Shown: piece after piece, positions 7,717-15,924 of the stretch
Layout of the letters: every line of letters starts with the position of its first letter
How positions within the stretch are numbered: the first letter of the stretch is position 1
From: Pseudorhodobacter antarcticus
GTDB taxonomy: Bacteria > Pseudomonadota > Alphaproteobacteria > Rhodobacterales > Rhodobacteraceae
Direction: 5' to 3'
DNA length: 32,160 nucleotides
NCBI GenBank assembly: GCA_945861995.1
Contig: CAMAWZ010000001.1
Span: 1 to 32,160 of the forward strand
Made by a program: the position numbers and the translations under genes
The notes under the pieces: generated by a model
Seen by the model: the letters and a program-made list of their open reading frames with translations, nothing else
What the model was told of the DNA's origin: nothing
Database searches by the model: none

Positions 7717-7746
7717 TTGACACCTTTATAAAACCATTGTTTTATA
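7717..7746 (+). promoter_or_regulatory. Sigma70-type promoter for the transporter/catabolic operon
   Basis: A perfect -35 box TTGACA (7717-7722) is followed after 18 bp by TTTATA (7741-7746), which fits a -10 box. The spacing is one base longer than ideal; TTTTAT gives 17 bp. It lies about 110 bp before the first gene of the operon, in the right orientation, and overlaps an operator-like palindrome. Confidence 0.6.
7727..7746. promoter_or_regulatory. 20-bp operator-like palindrome over the promoter spacer and -10
   Basis: TATAAAAC and GTTTTATA are exact inverted repeats separated by CATT. The element covers the promoter spacer and the -10 box, so a bound repressor would exclude RNA polymerase. 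Its length and symmetry suit a GntR-family dimer, and a GntR gene ends 131 bp upstream. Confidence 0.6.
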
Positions 7747-7856
7747 CGAAGTGCGGTTTGCTTGCACAGCGGCGCATCGAACAAGAGGTTCAATGCCCTG
7801 ACAACGAGATATGAAGATCGGGTTCCGCAGCAAGCGCGGCGCCACGGAAGGCGCGT

Positions 7857-8939
7857 ATGGCAACCGAGACAGCTATATTTGAGATCGACGGCGTGTCGAA
7901 AAGCTACGGGGGCGTGAACGCCCTTGATGGCGTCACTTTGCGCGCGGGCGTGAATGAATACATGTCGCTGCTGGGCCCGTCTGGGTCTGGCAAAACCACC
8001 CTGCTGCGCGTGATCGCAGGCTTTGAGGTTCCAGATTCTGGCCGCGTCTATTTCGAGGGGCGCGACATCACATCCCTGCCCGCGAATGAACGCGGCATTG
8101 GTTTTGTGTTTCAGAACTTCGCGCTTTTCCCGCATCTGACGGTTCGTAAAAATGTGGCCTTTGGCATGATGCACGGCAACACAAGGGTTTCGCCCTCCGA
8201 GATTGATGCGCGGACGCAGTCTGTGATCGATATGGTGGGCCTGACTGGCATGGAAGATCGCGGGGTCGAGCAAATCTCGGGGGGGCAACGCCAACGTGTC
8301 GCCTTGGCGCGAACATTGGTCATGCAACCGAAACTGGTGCTTCTGGACGAACCTTTGGGCGCATTGGACGCCAATTTGCGCGGCCGGATGCGCAACGAAC
8401 TACGCGCCATCCGCGAAAGAATGGGTGTTACCTTTCTGCACGTCACTGGGTCTGAAACCGAGGCGCTTGCGATGGGCGACAGCGTTGTGGTGCTGGACCG
8501 CGGGCGGATCATCCAAGCGGGCACGCCTGATGGCGTCTATTCAACCCCTGCAAGCCCAGCCGTTGCTCATTTCTTGAACCGTTTTAATATGTTCGACGGA
8601 AACCTGTCACAGGGCGTCTTCACGGGCCCCTTTGGTGCAGTGGCTGTAACCCATGCCACCCAAGCCAAAGATGACGTATATGCCATTCGCTATGACCGCG
8701 TGCAGGTGCAACCGCTTGGAGCAGTCACCAGCGGCCCTGCACTGAAAGCCACCTATATAGCCAGTGAATACCTTGGTTCCTCGGTGATGAATTACTTTGA
8801 AACAGCAGACGGCAAGCTGTGCGAAGTCGAGCATCATCTAAGCCTCGGCGCGCCCGAAACCTACGAACCCCGGCAACAGTATCTTCTGACATGGGCAGCA
8901 GATCAGGCCATCGTTTTCGGCAAGGAGGGCAAGCTATGA
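7857..8939 (+). CDS. PotA-type ABC importer ATPase without the H-loop histidine
   Basis: A 360-residue ATPase of the spermidine/putrescine-iron-type importer family with a C-terminal TOBE-like region. Present are Walker A (GPSGSGKTT), the Q-loop (FVFQNFALFPH), the signature ISGGQRQRVALAR, Walker B (LVLLDEP) and the D-loop (LGALD). The switch segment reads HVTGSETEAL, whereas the family, including the second ATPase of this operon, has VTH at that point. Glycine therefore replaces the catalytic H-loop histidine. The sequence around it is otherwise in frame and conserved, so this is not a frameshift. It is the first gene after the promoter region and overlaps the next permease gene by 4 bp. It probably pairs with permeases 8936-9802 and 9806-10663, perhaps as a heterodimer with the ATPase at 13467. 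Confidence 0.93.
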   Translation: MATETAIFEIDGVSKSYGGVNALDGVTLRAGVNEYMSLLGPSGSGKTTLLRVIAGFEVPDSGRVYFEGRDITSLPANERGIGFVFQNFALFPHLTVRKNVAFGMMHGNTRVSPSEIDARTQSVIDMVGLTGMEDRGVEQISGGQRQRVALARTLVMQPKLVLLDEPLGALDANLRGRMRNELRAIRERMGVTFLHVTGSETEALAMGDSVVVLDRGRIIQAGTPDGVYSTPASPAVAHFLNRFNMFDGNLSQGVFTGPFGAVAVTHATQAKDDVYAIRYDRVQVQPLGAVTSGPALKATYIASEYLGSSVMNYFETADGKLCEVEHHLSLGAPETYEPRQQYLLTWAADQAIVFGKEGKL

Positions 8940-9802
8940 CAGGCGCAATTGTAGAGGCAAAGCGCAAAGGAACGAACTGGCTGATTGTACCAGGGATCGT
9001 TTGGATGGCCCTGTTCATGGTCGTGCCGATCCTGATGATTTGCTATGTTTCATTCTGGACGCAGACGACGTTTAACATCTCGTCAACTCCAACATTGGCA
9101 AGCTGGAAGCAGTTTTTTTCGTCCGACACCTATATTGGCGCTTTGTGGACAACGATCCGCATCTGGCTGATCGTTCTGGCGACAACGTTTATCATCGGCT
9201 ACCCAACTGCCTTGTTTGTCGGGTTGTTTGTTAAATCCAAAACCCTCTCGACAGTGCTACTCGTCATCTGCGTTATCCCGTTTTGGACATCCTTTTTGAT
9301 CCGTGTTCTGGCATGGCGCCCAATGTTGGGCAAAGAGGGCGCGATCAACATCATTCTGATGAAGTTGAACATTATCTCGCAGCCGATTGAGGTTTTGTTG
9401 TTTACAGAACTGTCCGTGATCATTGGGATGACCCAGATTTACTGCGTGTTCATGGTTGGGCCCATCGCCTTTATGCTGGGCCGTATCGACCGCAACATCA
9501 TCGAGGCAGCGCGCGATCTTGGGGCAGGTTTTGGCCGCATTTTCTGGAAAATCATCTTCCCGCTTAGCCTTCCGGGTGTCGTTGTGGGCGCGATTTTTGT
9601 CAGCGTTATGGTTTTGGGCGAATTTGCGACCGCTGGCGCGCTTTCAGGGCGCAAAGTGAACCTTTTGGGCAACATCATCGTGACGCAAGTCGGTTCGCTT
9701 AAATGGGCGATGGCTTCGGTGACGGGGGTTATCTTGACTGTGGTGATGGGGATCGTGATTGCCGCCTTCCTACGGATCGTTGATCTAAAGCGGGAGCTAT
9801 AA
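8936..9802 (+). CDS. ABC importer permease, PotB type
   Basis: I chose the ATG at 8936, which overlaps the ATPase stop (ATGA) and follows AAGGAGGGC. It gives 288 residues; a longer frame from 8819 would merely read over the upstream gene. The product is an inner-membrane protein with about six hydrophobic segments, the first starting WLIVPGIVWMALFMVVPILM. The cytoplasmic coupling loop EAARDLGAGFGRIFWKI near residue 195 is the typical EAA motif that docks on the ATPase. It is the first of two permeases of a spermidine/putrescine-type importer. The next gene starts 3 bp after its stop. Confidence 0.93.
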   Translation: MTGAIVEAKRKGTNWLIVPGIVWMALFMVVPILMICYVSFWTQTTFNISSTPTLASWKQFFSSDTYIGALWTTIRIWLIVLATTFIIGYPTALFVGLFVKSKTLSTVLLVICVIPFWTSFLIRVLAWRPMLGKEGAINIILMKLNIISQPIEVLLFTELSVIIGMTQIYCVFMVGPIAFMLGRIDRNIIEAARDLGAGFGRIFWKIIFPLSLPGVVVGAIFVSVMVLGEFATAGALSGRKVNLLGNIIVTQVGSLKWAMASVTGVILTVVMGIVIAAFLRIVDLKREL

Positions 9803-9805
9803 GAG

Positions 9806-10663
9806 ATGGAATCGCGTACCCTAAAGCCAGTCCTTGCTGCTTATTTGGTGGCCTTCATCCTGTTCCTTTATGGCCCGTTCTTTGTGCTGGGGATCTTGTC
9901 GTTTCAGCAAGGCCCCGATGGCGGGCCGCAGTTTCCCATCATTGAATGGTCGACCTATTGGTATCGGCAAATCTTTGGCCTAACCCCGCCATCACGCATT
10001 GCCCCTTTGCCTGTCGGCGAGGCGTTGGTCCGTTCTTTGGTTCTTGCCTTCATGACCATGGTCACCTCGACTGTGTTGGGTGTCATGTCGGCGCAGGCCT
10101 TTCGGCGCAAGTTTCGCGGATCAACTTTCGTGTTTTATCTGATCGTGCTGGGTATGATGGTTCCGGGCGTGTTGACAGGTCTTGGCACATCTTTGTTGGC
10201 CAATAACGTCATCGGTATCAGCCGTCACTGGTACACCACCGCCTTTGCCACGCACGTTGCCTATACCTTCCCCTTTGCCTTTCTTGTGATGCTGGCAATC
10301 CTGAACCGCTTTGACGGATCGGTCGAAGAGGCGTCTTGGTCTCTGGGCGTGAACCCATGGACCACATTCCGCAAAGTGACCTTCCCGCTGATTTTCCCGG
10401 GTGTTTTGTCAGCGATGCTGTTTGCCTTCACCCTTAGCTTTGACGAATTTCCCCGCTCGCTGTTCGCGGCAGGTGGCACCGAAGATCAAACCTTGCCACT
10501 GGCCATTTACGGCACGTTTTCGGTCGAGATTCATCCCAATATCTTTGCCTTTGGGGTGCTGACCACGCTGTTCTCTTTTGCCCTTCTGTCGGTCTACGGG
10601 ATCTTGATGGCCCTATCAGTCCGCCGTGCACGCAAACTGGCGATGCAGGAGGATATTGCATGA
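9806..10663 (+). CDS. ABC importer permease, PotC type
   Basis: A 285-residue inner-membrane protein with about six hydrophobic segments and the coupling loop EEASWSLGVNPWTTFRKVTF near residue 175. It is the partner of the PotB-type permease encoded 3 bp upstream. Its 3' end overlaps the first SDR gene by 4 bp, so transporter and catabolic enzymes are translated as one unit. The family suggests import of a cationic or small polar organic solute, but the substrates of this transporter family are diverse. Confidence 0.93.
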   Translation: MESRTLKPVLAAYLVAFILFLYGPFFVLGILSFQQGPDGGPQFPIIEWSTYWYRQIFGLTPPSRIAPLPVGEALVRSLVLAFMTMVTSTVLGVMSAQAFRRKFRGSTFVFYLIVLGMMVPGVLTGLGTSLLANNVIGISRHWYTTAFATHVAYTFPFAFLVMLAILNRFDGSVEEASWSLGVNPWTTFRKVTFPLIFPGVLSAMLFAFTLSFDEFPRSLFAAGGTEDQTLPLAIYGTFSVEIHPNIFAFGVLTTLFSFALLSVYGILMALSVRRARKLAMQEDIA

Positions 10664-11385
10664 CAGATACAGCTATTGTCACAGGCGCAGGGTCGGGCAT
10701 TGGTCAGGCCATCGCCGTTCGTTTGGCAGCAGACGGCTATAATGTTGTGGTCAATGACTTTCGCTTAGATGCAGCGGCAGCCACGGCCAACCAGATTGGC
10801 GCATCCGCCGTGGCTATTGGCGGCGATGTCTCGGATGAGGCAGATGTTGCGGCGATTGTTGACATTGCAAAGGCCAAATTCGGGCCCGTGACTCACTTAA
10901 TCAACTGCGCTGGCCATGTTCATCAAGGCCGATTCACTGATCTAACCGTGGCCGATTTTGACCGCATGATTGCAGTGCATTTGCGCGGCACCTTCCTGTG
11001 CGCCCATGCGGTGCTGGCAGACATGCTGGCGCGCGGTTCAGGGGTAATCGTGAATATTGCATCGCAATTGGGCCAAATTGGCGGGGTTGAACTGGTGCAT
11101 TACTCGGCTGCAAAGGCTGGTATCATTGGCATGACCAAGGCGCTGGCCCGCGAAGTGTCCGCCCAAGGCGTGCGCGTTAATGCAGTAGCCCCTGGCCCGA
11201 TCAACACCCCGCTTGTGCGCAGCCTGTCGCAGGATTGGCAACGCGCCAAAGCGGCGGAATTGCCTCTGGGCCGTTTTGGCGAACCCGAAGAAGTTGCCAA
11301 TACGGTTGCGTTTCTGTGCAGCCCGCAATCGGCTTTGTTCGTAGGCCAAACACTTGGCCCCAATTCAGGAGATGTGATGCTATGA
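10660..11385 (+). CDS. SDR-family NAD(P)-dependent dehydrogenase
   Basis: A 241-residue classical short-chain dehydrogenase. The cofactor loop TGAGSGIGQA lies at residues ~8-17. An aspartate ends the second strand (VVVNDFRLD), which favours NAD over NADP. INCAG and the catalytic S-Y-K triad (IASQ then HYSAAKAG) are intact. It overlaps the permease gene by 4 bp and the next SDR gene by 4 bp. Two adjacent SDRs inside a transporter operon suggest oxidation of successive hydroxyl or carbonyl groups of the imported compound. The exact substrate is not predictable. Confidence 0.9.
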   Translation: MTDTAIVTGAGSGIGQAIAVRLAADGYNVVVNDFRLDAAAATANQIGASAVAIGGDVSDEADVAAIVDIAKAKFGPVTHLINCAGHVHQGRFTDLTVADFDRMIAVHLRGTFLCAHAVLADMLARGSGVIVNIASQLGQIGGVELVHYSAAKAGIIGMTKALAREVSAQGVRVNAVAPGPINTPLVRSLSQDWQRAKAAELPLGRFGEPEEVANTVAFLCSPQSALFVGQTLGPNSGDVML

Positions 11386-12137
11386 GCAAAGTCGTTCTGA
11401 TCACAGGCGCAGGCATTGGCATTGGCCGCGCCACAGCAAAGGCCTTTGCGACTGCGGGCTATCATGTTGTTGCAACCGATATTCTTGCAGCCGAAGGCGC
11501 ATCTGTTGTGGCCGAGATTACGGCAGAAGGCGGTTCGGCAGAATTTCATGTTCTGGACGTGCGCTCTACCGAGGCAGCCGATGCCGTAGTGGCGGCGATT
11601 GAGGCCAAGCACGGCGGCATTGATGTGATCGTGGCCAATGCGGGCATCGCCCATAAAGTACCCTTGGCCGAGATGACAGACGCCAAATGGGACCATACGT
11701 TTGACATCGACCTTAAAGGGATTTTTCGCGTCGTTCGCCCTGCCTTAGCAGGGATGAAGGCGCGTCAATCGGGGGCGATTGTGGCGCTATCGTCGATCAT
11801 GGGCGTTGCCTATGGCTGGGACGAACATGTGCATTATTCAGCGGCGAAATCTGGCGTGGTCGGCCTTGTGCGTGGCCTAGGCGTCGAATTGGCCCGCGAT
11901 GGGATCCGGGTGAACGGCATTGCGCCGGGCTATATCCGGACGGCGCAGCTTTTGTCGAAGGAACATTCCCTCGGGCCGGAAGCTGCGGACAAGGCTGGGG
12001 AATTTATCCCCATGGGACGTATCGGTCAACCCGAAGAGATTGCCGATGTCGCCCTGTTCCTGGCTTCTAACGCCGCCCGTTACATGACGGGTCAGGTGGT
12101 GGTGGTCGACGGTGGTTTGCTGGTGGGTCGATATTGA
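11382..12137 (+). CDS. SDR-family NAD(P)-dependent dehydrogenase
   Basis: I chose the ATG at 11382, overlapping the previous stop, giving 251 residues that begin MSKVVLITGAGIGIGRATA. A longer frame from 11235 has no coding character. The cofactor loop, VANAGIAH, the catalytic serine (ALSSIMG), HYSAAKSG and the C-terminal MTGQVVVVDGG of classical SDRs are all present. Aspartate after the second strand (VVATDI) suggests NAD. It is only distantly like its upstream neighbour, so this is not a recent tandem duplication. It probably acts in the same pathway. Confidence 0.9.
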   Translation: MSKVVLITGAGIGIGRATAKAFATAGYHVVATDILAAEGASVVAEITAEGGSAEFHVLDVRSTEAADAVVAAIEAKHGGIDVIVANAGIAHKVPLAEMTDAKWDHTFDIDLKGIFRVVRPALAGMKARQSGAIVALSSIMGVAYGWDEHVHYSAAKSGVVGLVRGLGVELARDGIRVNGIAPGYIRTAQLLSKEHSLGPEAADKAGEFIPMGRIGQPEEIADVALFLASNAARYMTGQVVVVDGGLLVGRY

Positions 12138-12182
12138 TCCCTCGGCAGTAAGAAACGAACAAATCAACACGGAGATATAGAG

Positions 12183-13403
12183 ATGAAACACAGTTCACTA
12201 TCTCGCCGCGGTTTCCTTAAAGGAACTGCTGGCACTGCGATTGCGGCGGGCGGCTTGCCGTTCCTTGGCGCGCAACAAGCCTTTGCTGCTGATCTTGCCT
12301 CGCAAGAGCTGCGCACCGTGGGTCTGTCGGTGACCGTGCAGGACCGCATTCTAGCCGAGTTCCAAGCGGCTTCTGGCGTTAAGTCCGTGTCGGGCAAAGC
12401 TGACATTTTCCCAAATACGCAGACTGAATTGCTGTCGGGTTCGGACGCATATGACTGCTGGGAAACCATTGGCGAGCGTCTGCCATCGATCACCGAAACC
12501 GGCCTTGTTTCGCCAATCGCCACCTCGGCGCTGACGAACTGGACAGGCGTGGGCGAAAGCTTCCTGAAGGCAGATCCAAAGTGGGATGCCAAGGCGCAGA
12601 TCGTCGGCCAAATCTACACCGACGAGACGATGACCGCGTTGAACATGGTTCCAACCGTGTATAACTTTGACTCGATCGGCTACCGCCCTGACCTCGTTTC
12701 GGCAGAAGAAGCGTCGATGTGGTCGTCGTTGTTCGACCCCAAGTTCAAGGGCAAAACAGGCCTGAACGTTGACCCGCTGATCGCATTTGGTCAGGCCGTG
12801 TTGGCGATGAACGAACTGGGTCTGCTGGAAGTTGCCAACCCAGGCAACCCAGATGCAGCAGCCATTGAAGAAGCTGCTAAGTTCCTGATCTCGAAGAAAA
12901 AAGAAGGCCAGTTCCGCGCGCTTTGGGGTGACTTCGGCGAGTTGGTGAACCTGATGGCTTCGGGCGAGATGATCCTTGCAGACGCATGGCAGCCTGCTGT
13001 TATGGCTGTTAAGGCGCAGGGCGTTCAGTGCTCTTATGCAACCATGAAGAGCGGCTATCGCGGTTGGGCAATCGGCGTTTCGGCGCTGAAATCCTCGCCA
13101 AACTTGGATGCAGTGACGGCCTATGCCGATTACTGGTTGTCGGGTGGCCCAGCGGTTGCTGTGTCCGAGCAGGGCTATTACTCGCCCAACGACAAGGTCA
13201 AAGCGATCATGTCGCCCGAAAAGTATGCCTTCTGGTACGAGGGTGCACCATGGGTTGGCGCGGAAGATCGCGGCATCAAAGAAGGCGATCTGCGCGACGG
13301 CGGTTCCTTGGCGACCCGTGCGGCGAACGTATCTTACTGGCACCAGTGGCCAGCAGAGTATGACCTGCTGATGAGCAAGTGGGACGAATTCCTGTCCGCC
13401 TAA
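12183..13403 (+). CDS. Tat-exported PotD-like ABC solute-binding protein
   Basis: A 406-residue periplasmic binding protein. The N-terminus has a twin-arginine signal (SRRGFLKG, residues 7-14), a hydrophobic stretch to about residue 30 and a likely cleavage after AFA (residue 35). It belongs to the spermidine/putrescine-binding family and has a leaderless paralogue at 5377-6564. A good site, GGAGA, precedes the ATG. A 9-bp stem hairpin follows the gene, as is common after highly expressed binding-protein genes. It should deliver substrate to the permeases at 8936 and 9806. Tat export implies folding, or ligand/cofactor loading, before secretion. Confidence 0.92.
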   Translation: MKHSSLSRRGFLKGTAGTAIAAGGLPFLGAQQAFAADLASQELRTVGLSVTVQDRILAEFQAASGVKSVSGKADIFPNTQTELLSGSDAYDCWETIGERLPSITETGLVSPIATSALTNWTGVGESFLKADPKWDAKAQIVGQIYTDETMTALNMVPTVYNFDSIGYRPDLVSAEEASMWSSLFDPKFKGKTGLNVDPLIAFGQAVLAMNELGLLEVANPGNPDAAAIEEAAKFLISKKKEGQFRALWGDFGELVNLMASGEMILADAWQPAVMAVKAQGVQCSYATMKSGYRGWAIGVSALKSSPNLDAVTAYADYWLSGGPAVAVSEQGYYSPNDKVKAIMSPEKYAFWYEGAPWVGAEDRGIKEGDLRDGGSLATRAANVSYWHQWPAEYDLLMSKWDEFLSA

Positions 13404-13416
13404 TCTAAAAACCTGT

Positions 13417-13440
13417 CGGTCGGGGTTTGGGCCCCGACCG
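13417..13440 (+). terminator. Hairpin after binding-protein gene, partial terminator or stabiliser
   Basis: CGGTCGGGG pairs perfectly with CCCCGACCG around a 6-nt loop, followed by TTCTTC rather than a full T-run. It sits between the binding protein and the second ATPase. Its likely effect is to enrich binding-protein mRNA over downstream genes, by attenuation or by 3' protection. Confidence 0.6.
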
Positions 13441-13466
13441 TTCTTCAACATCAAGGATAATGCCAA

Positions 13467-14564
13467 GTGGCCCACGATCTACAGCTTTCCCATATCGGCA
13501 AGGTTTATGACAACGGTACGCCCGCTGTTATTGACTTCAATTTGGATGTGGAAAAAGGCGAGTTTATCGCGTTTCTCGGGCCATCGGGCTGTGGCAAGAC
13601 CACGACCCTGCGCATGATTGCGGGGTTTGAGTCGATTACATCAGGTGACCTCTTGATCCGTGGCAAACGGGTCAATGATATGCTGCCCGAAAAGCGGCCT
13701 ACTTCGATGATCTTTCAGAATTATGCGCTGTTCCCCCATATGGACGTGCGTCAAAATATTCGCTTTGGGCTTGATGTCAAAGGCATGGCCGCAGCCGAGG
13801 CTGACCGCAAAGTTGACCGCATCATCGACAAGCTGGGCCTGTCGGATGTTGTCGGAATGCGCCCGAGCCGTTTGTCAGGGGGCCAGCGCCAGCGCATCGC
13901 CCTTGCACGATCTTTGGTGGTTGAACCCGATATTTTGTTGTTGGATGAACCGCTTGGCGCCTTGGATGCCAATCTGCGCAAAAGCATCCAAAGCGAGTTA
14001 AAGCTGCTGCAACGCGAACTGGGCATTACCTTTGTTTTCGTCACTCATGCGCAATCCGAGGCGTTGGCCCTGTCGGATCGTATCGTCGTGATGAACGCGG
14101 GCCGTGTCGAACAAATCAGCCCCCCGCGAGAGTTGTACACAAGGCCAAAAAGCCTGTTTGTCGCCCGTTTCATTGGCGCAAACACCCTTATTCCAGGCAC
14201 AATTACGCAATTGAACGCAGGCGAAGTGGTTTTGCAAACCGCCTTTGGCCCCCTGATGGGTGAAAAGAACGATATGTTGGCCGTTGGTGATAACGCCTCA
14301 TTGGTGCTGCCAGCCGAGTCTGTCGATATTCTGCCCGCAGATATTTCCGAGGCCGCCCGCCAAGACTATGGGACAAATCTTATCCCATGCAAAGTTACGC
14401 GGGCGCAATTGATCGGCCACATCTTGCAGATGGCTATGGAACTGCCCAACGGCGATGTCATCGCGGTTGAAGGTCATGCCGATAAATATCGTGGACAGTT
14501 TGCAGCGGGTGCGCAGGCCTTTGTGGCTTGGCGTGCGGCGCGCTCGACTGTGATCAAGCATTAA
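13467..14564 (+). CDS. PotA-type ABC importer ATPase with complete motifs
   Basis: A 365-residue ATPase starting at GTG, 9 bp after AAGGA. Walker A (GPSGCGKTT), Q-loop (MIFQNYALFPH), signature (LSGGQRQRIALAR), Walker B (ILLLDEP), D-loop (LGALD) and the switch histidine (FVTHAQSEAL) are all present, and a TOBE-like domain fills the C-terminal third. It is the second ATPase gene of the same transporter cluster. The first (7857-8939) lacks the switch histidine. The two may form a heterodimer with one competent catalytic site, or serve different permease pairs; only one permease pair is visible here. Confidence 0.93.
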   Translation: MAHDLQLSHIGKVYDNGTPAVIDFNLDVEKGEFIAFLGPSGCGKTTTLRMIAGFESITSGDLLIRGKRVNDMLPEKRPTSMIFQNYALFPHMDVRQNIRFGLDVKGMAAAEADRKVDRIIDKLGLSDVVGMRPSRLSGGQRQRIALARSLVVEPDILLLDEPLGALDANLRKSIQSELKLLQRELGITFVFVTHAQSEALALSDRIVVMNAGRVEQISPPRELYTRPKSLFVARFIGANTLIPGTITQLNAGEVVLQTAFGPLMGEKNDMLAVGDNASLVLPAESVDILPADISEAARQDYGTNLIPCKVTRAQLIGHILQMAMELPNGDVIAVEGHADKYRGQFAAGAQAFVAWRAARSTVIKH

Positions 14565-14574
14565 GGGACGCTAG

Positions 14575-15924
14575 ATGCGCAAAACCAGTGCCAGCACCAT
14601 TTCGGCAGACCTGCGCAGCGGGCGGTTGGACCCGCTTGATCTGGTCGATCAAGTATTTGCCCGTATCGCCGAGGTGGGCGATCCAGCAATTTTCACTGAA
14701 ACTCTGCGGCTCCGCGCCGAGGCTGAGGCCCACGCCGCGCGGGCAAGACTGCGCGCAGGCAACCCTGCCAGCCTGCTGGACGGCTTGCCAGTGGCGTGGA
14801 AAGATCTGTTTGACTTTAAAGACCGCGTAACGACTGCAGGTTCGGCTGTTTTGGCCGAAAATGCACCAGCGGCGCAGGATGCAGCCCTTGTGGGTGCGGG
14901 CGCGCGGGCAGGACTGGTCAGTGTCGGCGCGCTGAATATGACAGAATTCGCCTATTCGGGTATCGGGTTAAATCCGCATTTTGGCACGCCCCGCAACCCC
15001 AATGGCAGCGGCCCCGCGCGGTCGCCGGGTGGCTCGTCTTCGGCCAGCGGTGTCGTTGTCGCCGCAGATATCGTGCCAATCGCCTTTGGCACGGATACGG
15101 GCGGCTCTATCCGCATTCCTGCCGCCTTTAACGGCGTTGTGGGCTATAAAACCTCAACAGGTCATTATCCGATGGCGGGGGTTTTTCCGTTGTCGCCCAC
15201 GCTGGATACGCTGGGCCCCTTGGCCCACAGCGTCGAGGATTGCGTTTTGGCCGACACTGTCTTGCGCGGCCTACAAGCGCCAGAGGTTCACGCAGCCCCT
15301 GTGGCCGCACTGGATTTTGTTATTCCTGATGCAGTGATGTTTGATACGCTGTCACCTGCGGTAAGCATGAATTTTGATGCGTCGGTGGCGCGGCTAGAAC
15401 AGGCTGGCGCACGGGTGCGGCGTATCGTCCTGCCCGAATTGACCGAGACGCTAGAGCTTATCACCCATCGCGCCGTTTTGGTCGCAGTCGAGGCGCTAGA
15501 TTTTCATTGGGACCGCCTGCACGGCCCCGATGTTGCGCGGATCGATCCCCGCGTCGTGCGCCGCATTATGAATGCTGCCAAAACCACCGCCGTGGATTAT
15601 GCGATCTTGCTGCGCGAGCGCAAACGCCTGATTGCAGCCGTAAATGCCCGCATTGGCACAGCATTGCTGATCTGCCCAACAACGCCATCTGTGGCTATGC
15701 CGATTGCCGCCCTAGAGGCGGATCAAGAGGTGTTTTTTCACCATAACGGCCTAACGCTGCGCAACACCTCACTTGGCAACTTCTTGGATTGGTGCGGCCT
15801 GTCTATTCCGAACGGGTTTGACGGCGACATGATGCCGACTGGTTTTATGATCTCGGCCCCGCATGGGCAGGATCGGGCCATGCTGGCCGCTGGACTTGCC
15901 GTTGAAGACATAATCAGAGGATAA
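14575..15924 (+). CDS. Amidase-signature family hydrolase
   Basis: A 449-residue amidase-signature enzyme of typical length. The Ser-cisSer-Lys triad is visible: K76 in LPVAWKDLFD, S154 in PGGSSSASG, and nucleophile S178 in GTDTGGSIRIPAAF. The 24-residue spacing between the two serines is that of the family. It should hydrolyse a linear amide or carbamoyl group in the cytoplasm. In this operon the natural candidate is the product of ring opening by the HyuA/Pxp or imidase-like enzymes. It starts 10 bp after the ATPase stop. Glutamyl-tRNA amidotransferase subunit A is unlikely because no gatB or gatC is present. Confidence 0.92.
   Translation: MRKTSASTISADLRSGRLDPLDLVDQVFARIAEVGDPAIFTETLRLRAEAEAHAARARLRAGNPASLLDGLPVAWKDLFDFKDRVTTAGSAVLAENAPAAQDAALVGAGARAGLVSVGALNMTEFAYSGIGLNPHFGTPRNPNGSGPARSPGGSSSASGVVVAADIVPIAFGTDTGGSIRIPAAFNGVVGYKTSTGHYPMAGVFPLSPTLDTLGPLAHSVEDCVLADTVLRGLQAPEVHAAPVAALDFVIPDAVMFDTLSPAVSMNFDASVARLEQAGARVRRIVLPELTETLELITHRAVLVAVEALDFHWDRLHGPDVARIDPRVVRRIMNAAKTTAVDYAILLRERKRLIAAVNARIGTALLICPTTPSVAMPIAALEADQEVFFHHNGLTLRNTSLGNFLDWCGLSIPNGFDGDMMPTGFMISAPHGQDRAMLAAGLAVEDIIRG

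Larger units (their letters stand above)
7596..7856 (+). promoter_or_regulatory. AT-rich control region between the two operons
   Basis: This 261-bp gap is distinctly richer in A+T than the genes around it. It contains a promoter-like pair and two perfect palindromes listed separately. I see no convincing small gene; a possible 62-codon frame at 7626-7814 has no ribosome site and no recognisable sequence. There is no GC-rich terminator hairpin after the GntR gene, so read-through from the first operon is possible. Confidence 0.65.

Noticed and set aside
7626..7814. 62-codon frame in the AT-rich control region
   Set aside because: There is no ribosome site and it covers the promoter and palindromes, so regulatory use of this DNA is the better explanation.
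8819..8935. Upstream extension of the PotB-type permease
   Set aside because: It reads over the ATPase gene in another frame; the ATGA overlap and AAGGAGGGC at 8936 give a normal permease N-terminus.
12351..13475. 374-codon - strand frame opposite the Tat-exported binding protein
   Set aside because: The + strand gene has signal peptide, family sequence and ribosome site; the antisense frame lacks all of these.
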